From contig NZ_CP043639.1 in assembly GCF_014217605.1 (NCBI RefSeq), positions 3,195,465 through 3,259,464 on the forward strand: a stretch of DNA of 64,000 nt, in the 5' to 3' direction. Below the pieces are notes generated by a model that did no database searches, was not told the origin of the DNA, and saw only the letters and a program-made list of their open reading frames with translations. The DNA comes from Sphingomonas sp. NBWT7 (GTDB lineage Bacteria; Pseudomonadota; Alphaproteobacteria; Sphingomonadales; Sphingomonadaceae). Of this stretch, positions 18,732-27,332 are shown one piece after another. The translations under genes and the position numbers were made by a program. Position 1 is the first letter of the stretch. Each line of letters begins with the position of its first letter.

Positions 18732-18907
18732 GCGGCTGGACCAAGGTCTTCCTCGCCACCGCGATCATGGTCGTCGCGCTGGCGGGGTTCAATCTCGCGC
18801 TGTGGCGCCGCCTGCGCGAAGCCCGTCGCCTCGCCGCGATAGAGCGGCCAGACGACGTTGATCCTGCAACTCAAGTGGCGGCCAAGCCGTCGCCGGAGAG
18901 CCACTGA
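18728..18907 (+). CDS. 59-residue single-pass membrane protein overlapping the dxs stop
   Basis: GTG at 18728 overlaps the dxs TGA (GTGA), a typical translational-coupling arrangement. The product is [20 protein letters not shown], then [15 protein letters not shown] and a hydrophilic tail. One N-terminal transmembrane helix (about 6-26) is followed by a basic Arg-rich patch, suggesting an N-out/C-in small membrane protein. No family recognised. High third-position GC supports coding. Confidence 0.65.
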   Translation: MSGWTKVFLATAIMVVALAGFNLALWRRLREARRLAAIERPDDVDPATQVAAKPSPESH

Positions 18908-19141
18908 ACCCGCGGCGCAGGGCTGGGTTAGGCGCAACCGCTCGTCCGTGATCCGTCGGTGGTCTCGCCCGCCGGAGACTTGCGTCGCGCTCCGCCAGTC
19001 CCCGGCACGCCACGCGATCGACGATCAACGACGCGATCTGGAGGAGCGACGCCATTTCGACTTCGATGCACTGCGCGACCCTCATGGAAGCACACATCGG
19101 GCCCTCATGCACTACACACGAACTCCACCTAAAGCCCCACC

Positions 19142-19807
19142 TTATGACCGCAAAATAGTGCCTTGAACATCCACCGGACGAGTCAATATTGAGCGCGCAT
19201 CGCCCGGTGTCCGCACCTCGCCGTGCGGCCCGCCAGCGGCCTCGATCACCCGACCAAGCAGCTCCTGACCTTCCGGCCACCAGCCAAGGCCGCTCGCCGC
19301 ATTGAGGTGTCCCTGCGCGCCGGCGTCGACGAAGTGGCTGCCCCAGTCGACGGCAAGGCTGTGCGCCCGCTCGATCGCGATCCACGGATCGTCGGCACTC
19401 GCGACGAGGATCGACGGGAACGGCAGGGATGTTCTGGGGGTGGGCGCAAAGGTCGCCAGTTCAGGCGGCGCGTCGTCGCGGTCGACGTCGGGCGGGGCGA
19501 CCAGCAGCGCGCCTGCGACCGGCCAGCCGTAGGGCTGCGGGCTCAGCGTCGCCCACCACGCGATCGCCTGACACCCCAGGCTGTGGCCGACCAGGATCAC
19601 CGGCGCCTGCGCCTGTGCGATCGCCTGGTCGAGCTTCGTCACCCAGGCGTTGCGATGCGGCGTGTCCCACATGCCCAGCTCGACGCGGCGCGTGTCGAGC
19701 CGGCTCTGCTCCCACAGCGTCTGCCAGTGCGACGGGCCGGAATTACCCAGTCCGGGAACGGTCAGCACCGTTGGTCGATGGAAAAGGTCGGACGAAAAAC
19801 GGCCCAT
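19142..19807 (-). CDS. RBBP9/YdeN-type alpha/beta serine hydrolase
   Basis: 221 residues. Begins with the family signature TVLTVPGLGNSGPSHWQ, then the nucleophile elbow GHSLG, the acid in SADDPWIA and the base in GHLNAASGLGWW, so the triad is complete. RBBP9-type hydrolases of bacteria have unknown natural substrates. The ATG at 19807 has GAGG upstream; an in-frame ATG at 19915 would add 36 residues from AT-richer DNA, which is less likely. An 8-bp inverted repeat (19816-19832) includes this Shine-Dalgarno. Divergent from tlyA. Confidence 0.85.
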   Translation of the reverse strand: MGRFSSDLFHRPTVLTVPGLGNSGPSHWQTLWEQSRLDTRRVELGMWDTPHRNAWVTKLDQAIAQAQAPVILVGHSLGCQAIAWWATLSPQPYGWPVAGALLVAPPDVDRDDAPPELATFAPTPRTSLPFPSILVASADDPWIAIERAHSLAVDWGSHFVDAGAQGHLNAASGLGWWPEGQELLGRVIEAAGGPHGEVRTPGDARSILTRPVDVQGTILRS

Positions 19808-19984
19808 GGCACTATCCTCTTCGTCGAAGAGGCCGCGTTGCCGGTGCTCTAGGGGGACGCCCGGCACCGCGACCTCACTGTCTTCGTATATTCCCCTAAA
19901 TTCATAGGCAATCATCTCAGTTCCGTCAGATCGCCCAACCGCCCACCGCTTGCGACGAACGGCCATAACCGTGATAGGAATACG

Positions 19985-20719
19985 ATGCCCAAGATACGCG
20001 CGGATCAACTCCTAGTAGATCGTGGCCTCGCCGAATCGCGGACGCGCGCGCAGGCGCTGATCATGGCGGGGCTGGTATTCGTCGGGACACGCAAGATCGA
20101 CAAGCCGGGGCAGGCGCTCCCGCCCGATGCGGCGCTCGACGTGCGCGGGCGGGATCATCCGTGGGTGTCGCGCGGCGGGATCAAGCTGGCGCACGGGCTG
20201 GATCACGCCGGCTGGGACGTTGCCGGTGCGGTCGCGATCGACGTCGGCTCCTCCACCGGCGGCTTCACCGACGTGTTGCTGACGCGCGGTGCCGCACGCG
20301 TCTACGCGGTCGACAGCGGCACCAACCAACTCGCTTGGAAGCTGCGCCAGGATCCGCGCGTCGTCGTCCACGAACAGACCAGCGCGCGCATCCTGACGCC
20401 CGCACACATCCCCGAACCGGTCGACCTCATCGTCTGCGATGCGAGCTTCATCGGCATCGCCAAGGTGCTCGACGTGCCGCTCGGTTTCGCCAAACCCGCG
20501 GCGCGCGCGATGACGCTGGTGAAGCCACAGTTCGAGGCCGGGCGCGAAGAAGTCGGCAAGGGCGGCGTGGTCCGCGATCCCCTCGTGCACCAGCGCGTCT
20601 GCGCCGATGTCGCTACGTGGTTCGAGGGCAGGGGATGGAAGGTCGAGAGCCTCAGCCCCAGCCCGATCACCGGCCCCGAAGGCAATATCGAGTTCCTGCT
20701 CGCCGCGACGCGCGGGTGA
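19985..20719 (+). CDS. tlyA: TlyA family rRNA methyltransferase / putative hemolysin
   Basis: 244 residues. An S4 RNA-binding domain (about 3-65, RADQLLVDRGLAESRTRAQALIMAG) is joined to an FtsJ/RrmJ-like methyltransferase with the SAM motif AIDVGSSTGGFTDVLL and VDLIVCDASFIGI. Family members such as mycobacterial TlyA 2'-O-methylate 16S and 23S rRNA cytidines; many lack this proven activity. Full length. The ATG at 19985 starts the S4 domain directly. Confidence 0.92.
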   Translation: MPKIRADQLLVDRGLAESRTRAQALIMAGLVFVGTRKIDKPGQALPPDAALDVRGRDHPWVSRGGIKLAHGLDHAGWDVAGAVAIDVGSSTGGFTDVLLTRGAARVYAVDSGTNQLAWKLRQDPRVVVHEQTSARILTPAHIPEPVDLIVCDASFIGIAKVLDVPLGFAKPAARAMTLVKPQFEAGREEVGKGGVVRDPLVHQRVCADVATWFEGRGWKVESLSPSPITGPEGNIEFLLAATRG

Positions 20720-20813
20720 TCGCTGTCCGATATTGAAGCAACCCGGCGCGCGTACGGCGGTTTACGCCCCGATGCGCGCGTGATTATGCCCGCGAAACGA
20801 TCTTGGAGGAAAT

Positions 20814-21368
20814 GTGGGCGGCATTGCATCGAAGGCTCAGCTGCGGATGTCGTTTGCGCGCTGGGCGCTGCTGTGCGTTCCGCTGATCGTCCTACTCGGC
20901 TTCCTGTCGGGGCGCAGCGTCGCCTCGGGTAACGATAACGCTTGGTACCAGGCGTTGGTCAAGCCGGCGCTGACCCCGCCGGGCTGGGTCTTCCCCGTTG
21001 CCTGGACAACGCTCTACATCCTCCTCGGCCTCGCGCTGGCGATGATCCTCAACGCACGCGGTGCCCGCGGCCGCGCCGTCGCCGTCGTCCTGTTCGCCGC
21101 GCAGTTCGCGCTCAATCTCGCCTGGACGCCGCTGTTCTTCGGCGCGCATCGCGTTACCGCCGCGCTGCTGGTGACCATAGCCATTCTACTGCTGTCGATC
21201 GCGACGACCTTCTCGTTTGCGCGCATCCGGCGCCAGGCGGCGTGGCTGCTGGTGCCCTATCTCGTCTGGCTGAGCTTCGCCGCCGGACTCAACTGGCGGA
21301 TCGGGCAGCTCAATCCCGACGCGCAAAGCCTTGTGCCGGGCGCGCGAACGTCCCAAGTCATCGGCTGA
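20814..21368 (+). CDS. tspO: TspO/MBR family tryptophan-rich sensory protein
   Basis: 184 residues with five transmembrane helices. Family signatures are WYQALVKPALTPPGWVFPVAWTTLYILLG, NLAWTPLFFG and a C-terminal LLVPYLVWLSFAAGLNW. TspO proteins bind porphyrins and related ligands and influence tetrapyrrole or stress responses; in Rhodobacter, TspO modulates photosynthesis-gene expression. The GTG at 20814 has GGAGG about 5 bases upstream. Longer than the usual 150-160 residues because of N- and C-terminal extensions. Confidence 0.93.
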   Translation: MGGIASKAQLRMSFARWALLCVPLIVLLGFLSGRSVASGNDNAWYQALVKPALTPPGWVFPVAWTTLYILLGLALAMILNARGARGRAVAVVLFAAQFALNLAWTPLFFGAHRVTAALLVTIAILLLSIATTFSFARIRRQAAWLLVPYLVWLSFAAGLNWRIGQLNPDAQSLVPGARTSQVIG

Positions 21369-21394
21369 GTTTCCTTTCCGAAAGGCGTTGCGCG

Positions 21395-21643
21395 ATGCAG
21401 TCCGAAAACCGGCTGTTCGATGATCTGGTGAAGTTCGTGAACGGCGCCGCGGGTACCGTCGCCGGTGTCGGTCGCGAGGCTCAGTCCGGTGCGCGCGAGC
21501 GCGCGCGCGAATGGATCGGCGGGCTCGATTTCGTCTCGCGCGACGAGTTCGAGGTGGTGAAGGCGATGGCGGCTGCGGCACGCGACGAGGCGGATGCGCT
21601 GCGCGCGCGGCTCGACGCGCTCGAGGCGAAGCAGCAGGGTTGA
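21395..21643 (+). CDS. ubiK: UbiK-type ubiquinone biosynthesis accessory factor
   Basis: 82 residues: MQSENRLFDDLVKFVNGAAG at the start, a variable linker, then SRDEFEVVKAMAAAARDEAD continuing into a heptad-like coiled coil (LRARLDALEAKQQ). This is the BMFP/YqiC layout now called UbiK, which assists aerobic ubiquinone assembly. The gene is in frame with a longer open frame upstream, but ATG 21395 begins the conserved protein. Between tspO and a YbjN-like gene, all on the plus strand. Confidence 0.85.
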   Translation: MQSENRLFDDLVKFVNGAAGTVAGVGREAQSGARERAREWIGGLDFVSRDEFEVVKAMAAAARDEADALRARLDALEAKQQG

Positions 21644-21700
21644 GCGCCGGAGACGGCGCGGCCCGCTTTGCCTATCGCCGCGAAGTCGTGCGATAAGGTG

Positions 21701-22213
21701 ATGATGCTCGACGAAGCCGACCACGACCAGGGACCCGAAGCCCCGCTCGACATGCTCGAAAGCTATTTCGCTGCGCACGGCTGGTCGTTCGATCGCAACG
21801 ACGACGAGATTAGCGCGACGGTGAAGGGCAGTTGGACCGAGTATGAACTCCGCGCGCTGTGGCGCGAGGAGGACGGCGTGCTGCAGTTCCTCGCCTTCCC
21901 CGATGTCAAGGTGCCCGAGCAGTCGCGCGCCGCGGTGTACGAGGCGATCGGGCTCGCGAACGAACAGCTCTGGCTCGGCCACTTCGAACTTTGGTCGTCC
22001 AGCGGCATCCTCCTGTACCGGCACGCCGCGCTGATCGATCAGGACGATGACGAGGAAGTGATGCTGACGCTCGACGCCGCCAGCACGCTGATCGAGACGG
22101 CGATTGACGAGTGCGAGCGCTTCTATCCGGTGTTCCAGTTCGTCCTGTGGGGCGGCAAGTCGCCGCGCGACGCGATCGCGGCGGCGCTCATCGACACGCA
22201 GGGCGAGGCCTGA
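21701..22213 (+). CDS. YbjN domain-containing protein
   Basis: 170 residues. The YbjN fold (a type III secretion chaperone-like fold) is indicated by DMLESYFAAHGWSFDRNDDE, WTEYELRALWREEDGVLQFLAF, LGHFELWSSSGILLYRHAAL and IDECERFYPVFQFVLWGG. These proteins suppress some temperature-sensitive mutants in enteric bacteria, but their molecular role is unknown. Start chosen at ATG 21701, after AAGG; ATG 21668 is in frame but adds atypical residues. Seven bases before proC, so probably the same operon. Confidence 0.85.
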   Translation: MMLDEADHDQGPEAPLDMLESYFAAHGWSFDRNDDEISATVKGSWTEYELRALWREEDGVLQFLAFPDVKVPEQSRAAVYEAIGLANEQLWLGHFELWSSSGILLYRHAALIDQDDDEEVMLTLDAASTLIETAIDECERFYPVFQFVLWGGKSPRDAIAAALIDTQGEA

Positions 22214-22220
22214 TCGCCGC

Positions 22221-23042
22221 ATGACCTTTCCGGCTTCCTTGTGGCTCGTCGGCGCTGGCAACATGGGCGGCGCGATGCTGCGCGGCTGGATCGGCGCGGG
22301 CATGGATCCGGCGGCCGTGACGGTGATCGATCCCGGTGCGTCGGCGCTCCCGCCTGGCGTGCGTTGCGTGTCCACCCCGCCGTCGGACGCCGCACCGGAG
22401 GTTCTTGTGCTCGCGGTCAAGCCGCAGTTGCTCGACGCGGTCGCATCAGGCCTGGCACGGGTTCGCCCGGCGATGCTCCTGTCGATCCTCGCTGGAGTGG
22501 AAGAGCAAACGCTTGCCGCGAGGATCCCCGCTGCCTCGATCGTGCGCGCCATGCCTAATCTGCCCGTCGCGATCGGCAAGGGCGTGACCGCGCTCCACGC
22601 CACGACCGCAACCGATGCCGCGCGCGCCACGGCCGAGGCGCTCGTCGCGCCGCTAGGCAAGGTCGAGTGGATCGCCGACGAGCAGATGTTCGACGCGGTC
22701 ACTGCGCTGTCGGGGTGCGGGCCGGGCTTCGTCTTCCGCTTCATCGATGCGCTCGCCGCCGCGGGCACGGCGCTGGGCCTGCCCGACGATCAGGCGGCAC
22801 GGCTCGCGCTCGCCACGGTGGAAGGGGCGGCCGCGATGGCGAGTGGCGCACCGGAGAGCCCGGCCACGCTGGCCGATCGTGTCGCTAGCCCGGGCGGCTC
22901 GACACGCGAGGGCCTCAACGTTCTCGATCGCGATGCGGCGCTCAACGCCCTGCTCGCCGCGACGCTCGCCGCCAGCCGCGATCGCAATGCGGCCCTGGCA
23001 GCGGCGGCCCGCGACCAAAGCTCCGCTGCCGGGCGCGGCTAA
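22221..23042 (+). CDS. proC: pyrroline-5-carboxylate reductase
   Basis: 273 residues. Reduces pyrroline-5-carboxylate to proline with NAD(P)H. An N-terminal Rossmann fold (LWLVGAGNMGGAMLRGWI), VLAVKPQLLD, SILAGV, RAMPNLPVAIGKGV, then the C-terminal helical domain with the family signature ALSGCGPGFVFRFIDALAAAG and SPGGSTREGLNVLD. Full length. Begins 7 bases after the YbjN gene; stop at 23042 is 3 bases from the convergent MarR stop. Confidence 0.95.
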   Translation: MTFPASLWLVGAGNMGGAMLRGWIGAGMDPAAVTVIDPGASALPPGVRCVSTPPSDAAPEVLVLAVKPQLLDAVASGLARVRPAMLLSILAGVEEQTLAARIPAASIVRAMPNLPVAIGKGVTALHATTATDAARATAEALVAPLGKVEWIADEQMFDAVTALSGCGPGFVFRFIDALAAAGTALGLPDDQAARLALATVEGAAAMASGAPESPATLADRVASPGGSTREGLNVLDRDAALNALLAATLAASRDRNAALAAAARDQSSAAGRG

Positions 23043-23045
23043 GGC

Positions 23046-23537
23046 TCAGTTGCCGCGAAGCGCCTCGACGCGGGCGATTTCCTCGTCCGGGATCAGGCCT
23101 TCGAGCACCGCCCAGAAGCCGCTCACCGCGCCCTGTCCCGCCTTCGAATAGGCCGTCGCCAGCCGGTCGCGCAGCGCGTCGTACAGCTCCGCCTCGAACG
23201 CCGTGCCGGCTTCGGTAAGATGCAGCAGCCGCTGGCGCCGGTCGCGCTCGCCCGGGCGCGCCTCGACCAAGCCGCGATCGGTCAGCTCGCCCAGCACGCG
23301 GCCGAGCGACTGTTTGGTGATCCCCAGCAGCGCTAGAAGATCCGAGACGGCCATGTTGGGCTTACGCGCGATGAAGTACAGCGCGCGGTGATGCGCGCGG
23401 CCCAGGCCGTGCCGCGCGAGGCCGCGATCGATCGACCGGGTGACGTGCGCATTGCCGAAATACAGCAGCTCCAACCCGCGGCGGATCTCGGGTTCGCGCA
23501 GGAAAAGCGGCGAGGCGGAGGACGTTGGGGCAGCCAT
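23046..23537 (-). CDS. MarR family transcriptional regulator
   Basis: 163 residues from ATG 23537 (an alternative ATG is at 23555). The winged helix is clear: HHRALYFIARKPNMAVSDLL, ALLGITKQSLGRVLGELTDRGLV and the wing RPGERDRRQRLLHLTEAG. The preceding helix (IRRGLELLYFGNAHVTRSID) is the dimerisation part. It is divergent from the branched-chain aminotransferase with an 82-base spacer, so it may regulate that gene or itself. Ligand unknown. Confidence 0.88.
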   Translation of the reverse strand: MAAPTSSASPLFLREPEIRRGLELLYFGNAHVTRSIDRGLARHGLGRAHHRALYFIARKPNMAVSDLLALLGITKQSLGRVLGELTDRGLVEARPGERDRRQRLLHLTEAGTAFEAELYDALRDRLATAYSKAGQGAVSGFWAVLEGLIPDEEIARVEALRGN

Positions 23538-23619
23538 GTTGACCGGCCTTGCCATCGGCCCTACCCGACCGCAACCTTCAACGGCGGCGTTTTTTTCCGC
23601 GCCGCAGGAGCCGCAACTC

Positions 23620-24711
23620 GTGCCAACGTCCTCTCCCTTCGTCTTTGAGCCAAACACCGCGCCGATCCCCGCCAGCGAGCGCGCCGCGCGGATCGCCGAT
23701 CCCGGCTTCGGCCGCGTCTTCACCGATCACATGGCGCTGATCCGCTGGAACGAGACGAAGGGCTGGCACGACGCGAAGATCACCGCGCGCACGACGCTGA
23801 CGGTCGATCCGGCGACCGCGGTGCTCCATTACGCGCAGGAGATCTTCGAGGGGCTCAAGGCGTATCGCCACGATGACGGAAGCGTCGCGCTGTTCCGCCC
23901 GTACGACAATGCCCGCCGTTTCCGCGATTCGGCCCGGCGGATGGCGATGGCCGAGCTCCCCGACGACCTGTTCGTCGGATCGATCGAGGCGCTGGTGAAG
24001 GCCGATGCCGACTGGTTTCCGGCGATCGACGGCGGTTCGCTGTATCTGCGCCCGTTCATGATCGCGAGTGAGGTGTTCCTAGGCGTGAAGCCGGCGGCAG
24101 AATATCTCTACATGGTGCTCGCCTCGTCGGCCGGCTCGTACTGGAAGGGCGGGGTGCGGCCGATCTCGCTGTGGGTCAGCCACGATTATTCGCGCGCGGC
24201 GCCGGGGGGCACGGGCGCGGCGAAGTGCGGCGGCAATTATGCCACCAGCCTCGTCGCGCAGTCCGAAGCGATCCGCCGCGGCTGTGATCAGGTGGTGTTC
24301 CTCGATGCGACCGAGCGGCGCTGGATCGAGGAGCTGGGCGGCATGAACATCTTCTTCGTGTTCGACGACGGATCGATCCAAACGCCGGCGCTGACCGGCA
24401 CAATCCTGCCCGGAATCACGCGCGATTCGATCCTGACGCTGGCGCGCGACGCCGGGCTGACGGTGCGCGAGGAGCCCTATGCGATCGACGCGTGGCGCGC
24501 CGACGCAGCGAGCGGCCGACTGGTCGAGAGCTTCGCCTGCGGCACCGCCGCGGTGGTGACGCCGATCGGCGCGGTGAGCGGGCCAGATTACGCCTTCACG
24601 ATCGGCACCGGCGGCACCGGCCAGACGACGCAGCGCTTCCTCGATCAGCTGAGCGCGATCCAGCGCGGGGGGGCGGCCGATCGGCACGGCTGGATCCATC
24701 CGGTCGCCTGA
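23620..24711 (+). CDS. ilvE: branched-chain amino acid aminotransferase (class II type)
   Basis: 363 residues, PLP fold type IV. Transfers amino groups between glutamate and the keto acids of Val, Leu and Ile. The schiff-base Lys is residue 202 in GAAKCGGNYATS, matching the mammalian-like IlvE group. Other blocks are HYAQEIFEGLKAYR, SLYLRPFMIASE, ELGGMNIFFVF and ESFACGTAAVVTPIG. The start is GTG 23620 with AGGAG upstream; the longer open frame before it overlaps the divergent MarR gene and is not coding. Confidence 0.93.
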   Translation: MPTSSPFVFEPNTAPIPASERAARIADPGFGRVFTDHMALIRWNETKGWHDAKITARTTLTVDPATAVLHYAQEIFEGLKAYRHDDGSVALFRPYDNARRFRDSARRMAMAELPDDLFVGSIEALVKADADWFPAIDGGSLYLRPFMIASEVFLGVKPAAEYLYMVLASSAGSYWKGGVRPISLWVSHDYSRAAPGGTGAAKCGGNYATSLVAQSEAIRRGCDQVVFLDATERRWIEELGGMNIFFVFDDGSIQTPALTGTILPGITRDSILTLARDAGLTVREEPYAIDAWRADAASGRLVESFACGTAAVVTPIGAVSGPDYAFTIGTGGTGQTTQRFLDQLSAIQRGGAADRHGWIHPVA

Positions 24712-24768
24712 TCGGCGTCCCCAAAGAATTGCACTTCGCGCGCGCACGCATTAGGGGCGCGCGTCTGT

Positions 24769-24843
24769 TGGGGCGTCGCCAAGTGGTAAGGCACCGGTTT
24801 TTGGTACCGGCATTCGCAGGTTCGAATCCTGCCGCCCCAGCCA
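24769..24843 (+). tRNA. tRNA-Gln (anticodon TTG)
   Basis: Starts TGGGGCGTCGCCAAGTGG and ends with an encoded CCA. Acceptor TGGGGCG pairs with CGCCCCA, the anticodon stem CCGGT/ACCGG encloses TTTTGGT with anticodon TTG, and the T-arm reads AGGTTCGAATCCT. Complete, 75 nt with CCA. The region downstream to about 43.9 kb looks accessory. Confidence 0.97.
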
Positions 24844-24938
24844 ACTCCCTGTCGTGAGCCGTCTCACGGCAGCGTGCTGGCTAGAAAACTTCAGTATCAG
24901 TAGCACCGTGGTGATTTCAGCTGTCGCTGGGCGTCGTA

Positions 24939-26447
24939 TCACATCGCTAGGATATGGGGGTCAGCTTCATCTGGACCGGCCATTGGCACGATGGCCACGA
25001 ACCTGACGCCGCCCGGATCGTAGGATAGCGCAACCGTCCCACCGGTTTGCTGTGCCAGCACCCGTTGGATGAGCTGTGTGCCAAAGCCGGTCCGCGACGG
25101 CTTTTCGACGGTAGGACCGTTTCGCTCCATCCACGTCAGATGCAATCGACGCGTGGGCGTTTTATCGTCCACAGACCAATCGATATGCACCCTACCCATC
25201 CCGTTCGAGAGGGCACCATATTTGGTGGCATTGGTAGCAAGCTCGTGCAGCGCGAGTGCGAGGCCTGTCACCAGACGAGGTGAGAGGGGGGCGTCAGGGC
25301 CCGTGAGCATGAACCTCTGGCCGTCCTCTACCCCGAACGGCGAGAGGGTTTGCCTCAACAAATCGCGGATCGCCGCACGTTCGAACGATCCACGGACGAG
25401 CAGGTCGTTTGCCGCCGACATGGCGTGGATGCGCGCTTCCAGGGTCGCGCTGGCATCCTCGATCGATGTGGCGCGGCGCATCGTCTGAGCAACGATTGCC
25501 TGCAACGATGTCAGTGTATTTTTGACGCGATGGTTCAGTTCGTTTGCGAGCATCGCACGATGGCCGTCTGCCCGCTTGCGCTCAGAAATATCCTGGGTGG
25601 TACCAATCAGCGACATCGGCGTGCCATCAGCGCGGTAGTTCGCTTGTCCCCTGATCTGGACCCAGCGTTCCTGACCAGAGGGAAGGCGCAGCCGATATTC
25701 CGCTTCCAACGGTTTTCGATCGGCAATCGCATTATTAAGCGCTTCAGACTGAATGATGCGATCATCAGGGTGGATCGTGTCCTTAAGCTCTTGCAAGCTC
25801 AGGGGATCACCAGGGTTTCGCCCGCAGATTGCTTTGCACTCGTCGGAGGCAATGAGGTGCCCGGTATCGAGGTCAATGCTCCAGATGCCGAGCCGCCCTG
25901 CCTCCAGCGCAAAGCGAAGCCGTTGCTCACTGGCCTCAAGGGCAACGTTCCGCTTTGCGATCTGCGCTTCCAGTTCATCCCGATCGGATTGAAGGCGAGC
26001 TAGACGTTCGCGCTCCAATGTCACGTCGAATTGGGAAGCGAAGAAGTAGGTCAGCTCTCCGTCATCGGCGAACACGGGAGACACCAGCAGCCTGTTCCAG
26101 AACCGCGTTCCGTCTTTCTTGTAGTTCAGCAACTCCAGTTCGATCGGCGTGCGGGCTGCAATAGCCGCGCGCACTTGGGCTACATCTGCCTGATCGGTAT
26201 CGGGTCCCTGAAGGAAGCGGCAGTTCCGACCAAGGATGTCACCGCGGTAGTAGCCGGTCAGTTTCGCAAATGCCGCATTGGCAAACACGATTGGATTATC
26301 GGGTTTGCGCGGATCAGTGATGATCATCGGCATACGGGTCGCACGCACAGCTGACGAAAAAGGGTCGGGGCCATTGCCCGCGCGTGTCAGCTCACGGATG
26401 ATCCGTGCCTCTTCCTTGAAATCCGGCAACTTGTACGCTTTCCTCAT
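24939..26447 (-). CDS. LOV-PAS HWE-type sensor histidine kinase
   Basis: 502 residues, no membrane segment, so cytoplasmic. The N-terminal PAS at about 35-143 is a LOV domain: LGRNCRFLQGPDTD holds the flavin-adduct Cys76, and NYKKDGTRFWNRLLVSPV and FFASQFDVT follow. A second PAS lies at about 177-292, then an HWE/HisKA_2 kinase: phospho-acceptor His306 in ANELNHRVKNTLTSLQAIVA, the N-box HELATNATKYGAL and WMERNGP. Such kinases (for example the Erythrobacter LOV-HKs) are blue-light switches, often feeding the general stress response. No response regulator is adjacent. Composition is less GC-rich than the core genes. Confidence 0.93.
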   Translation of the reverse strand: MRKAYKLPDFKEEARIIRELTRAGNGPDPFSSAVRATRMPMIITDPRKPDNPIVFANAAFAKLTGYYRGDILGRNCRFLQGPDTDQADVAQVRAAIAARTPIELELLNYKKDGTRFWNRLLVSPVFADDGELTYFFASQFDVTLERERLARLQSDRDELEAQIAKRNVALEASEQRLRFALEAGRLGIWSIDLDTGHLIASDECKAICGRNPGDPLSLQELKDTIHPDDRIIQSEALNNAIADRKPLEAEYRLRLPSGQERWVQIRGQANYRADGTPMSLIGTTQDISERKRADGHRAMLANELNHRVKNTLTSLQAIVAQTMRRATSIEDASATLEARIHAMSAANDLLVRGSFERAAIRDLLRQTLSPFGVEDGQRFMLTGPDAPLSPRLVTGLALALHELATNATKYGALSNGMGRVHIDWSVDDKTPTRRLHLTWMERNGPTVEKPSRTGFGTQLIQRVLAQQTGGTVALSYDPGGVRFVAIVPMAGPDEADPHILAM

Positions 26448-26589
26448 TGGCGCCCCAATTTTTCAAGGCGGATATCGGCGAACAGCGCGCCCTTCATGAG
26501 GGTCTGTCTGCATGCCATGGAGCATATTTAGCTCATTCCGGGACCGAATTGTTACAGTGATGATGCAGTGACATAGAAACCCACTGCGA

Positions 26590-27325
26590 TCACCGCGACG
26601 GCAATCCGCGCCCAAGCAGCCCCCGGCGGGTTCCGAGAGCTTTACCCAGGGCATTGCCCCCGATCGTCCCGACAACTCCGCCTGAGACCAGGAGCGCGGT
26701 ATCGTCCCAATCGACCAAACCTGACATTGCGTAAGAGGTGGCGGTCGTCAGCCCTTGCGCACTGACAACCAGCGACTTGCCGATCGCGAACGGCAGCGGC
26801 ATCGCGGTTGCCAGGATCAGTCCTAGCACGATCAGGAAGCCGCCCCCGACTCCGAAAAAGCCGGCGCGCGTCCCACTCACAGTCCGATCGGAACCAGGCG
26901 CGGCAGCAGCGTTGCGGCGCTGTCGCGGGTAAGGCGCACGTCTGGTGCTTCCGCCGCGCGACGCTTGCGCAGCATCGACAGGCCGACGCCGATCATCAGC
27001 AGCCCGAAGAGGAAGAGTAGCCCCTTGCCGTCGAACGCCTTGCCCAACTCCGCCCCCAGCGCCGCGCCGATCACCCCGGACATGGCGAAGACACCGGCGC
27101 ACCGCCACTTCACCTTGCCCGCGCGTGCATAGCCGATCAGGCCGGCGAGCGCGTTGACCGTAACGGCGATCGCGGCCGTGCCGATCGCAGCGTGCGGCGA
27201 TCCCACGCCGACGACATAGATCAGCAGCGGCACGCGAGGATCGACCAGCCTCTGCTCACAAGGCCGAGGATCAGCCCAATCACGCCGCCCGATGCGAGCG
27301 CGGCAACGATGGCGGCGGTGTCCAA
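26590..27325 (-). pseudogene. TauE/SafE sulfite exporter, two frameshifts
   Basis: Three frames together make one TauE/SafE permease. The N-terminus (27325 down to about 27235) has DTAAIVAALASGGVIGLILG, then a degenerate SRGW where family members have a Gly-rich turn, and stops. The middle (about 27233-26877) reads PLLIYVVGVGSPHAAIGTAA through LLPRLVPIGL. The C-terminal part (about 26890-26590) reads GTRAGFFGVGGGFLIVLGLI to GTRRGLLGRGLPSR. Each junction is repaired by one added base (GCGTGCCG to GCGGTGCCG near 27236; CTGTGAG to CTGCTGAG near 26879). It is third in the bigR operon, where an intact exporter is expected. Confidence 0.85.
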
Positions 27326-27332
27326 GATCGTC

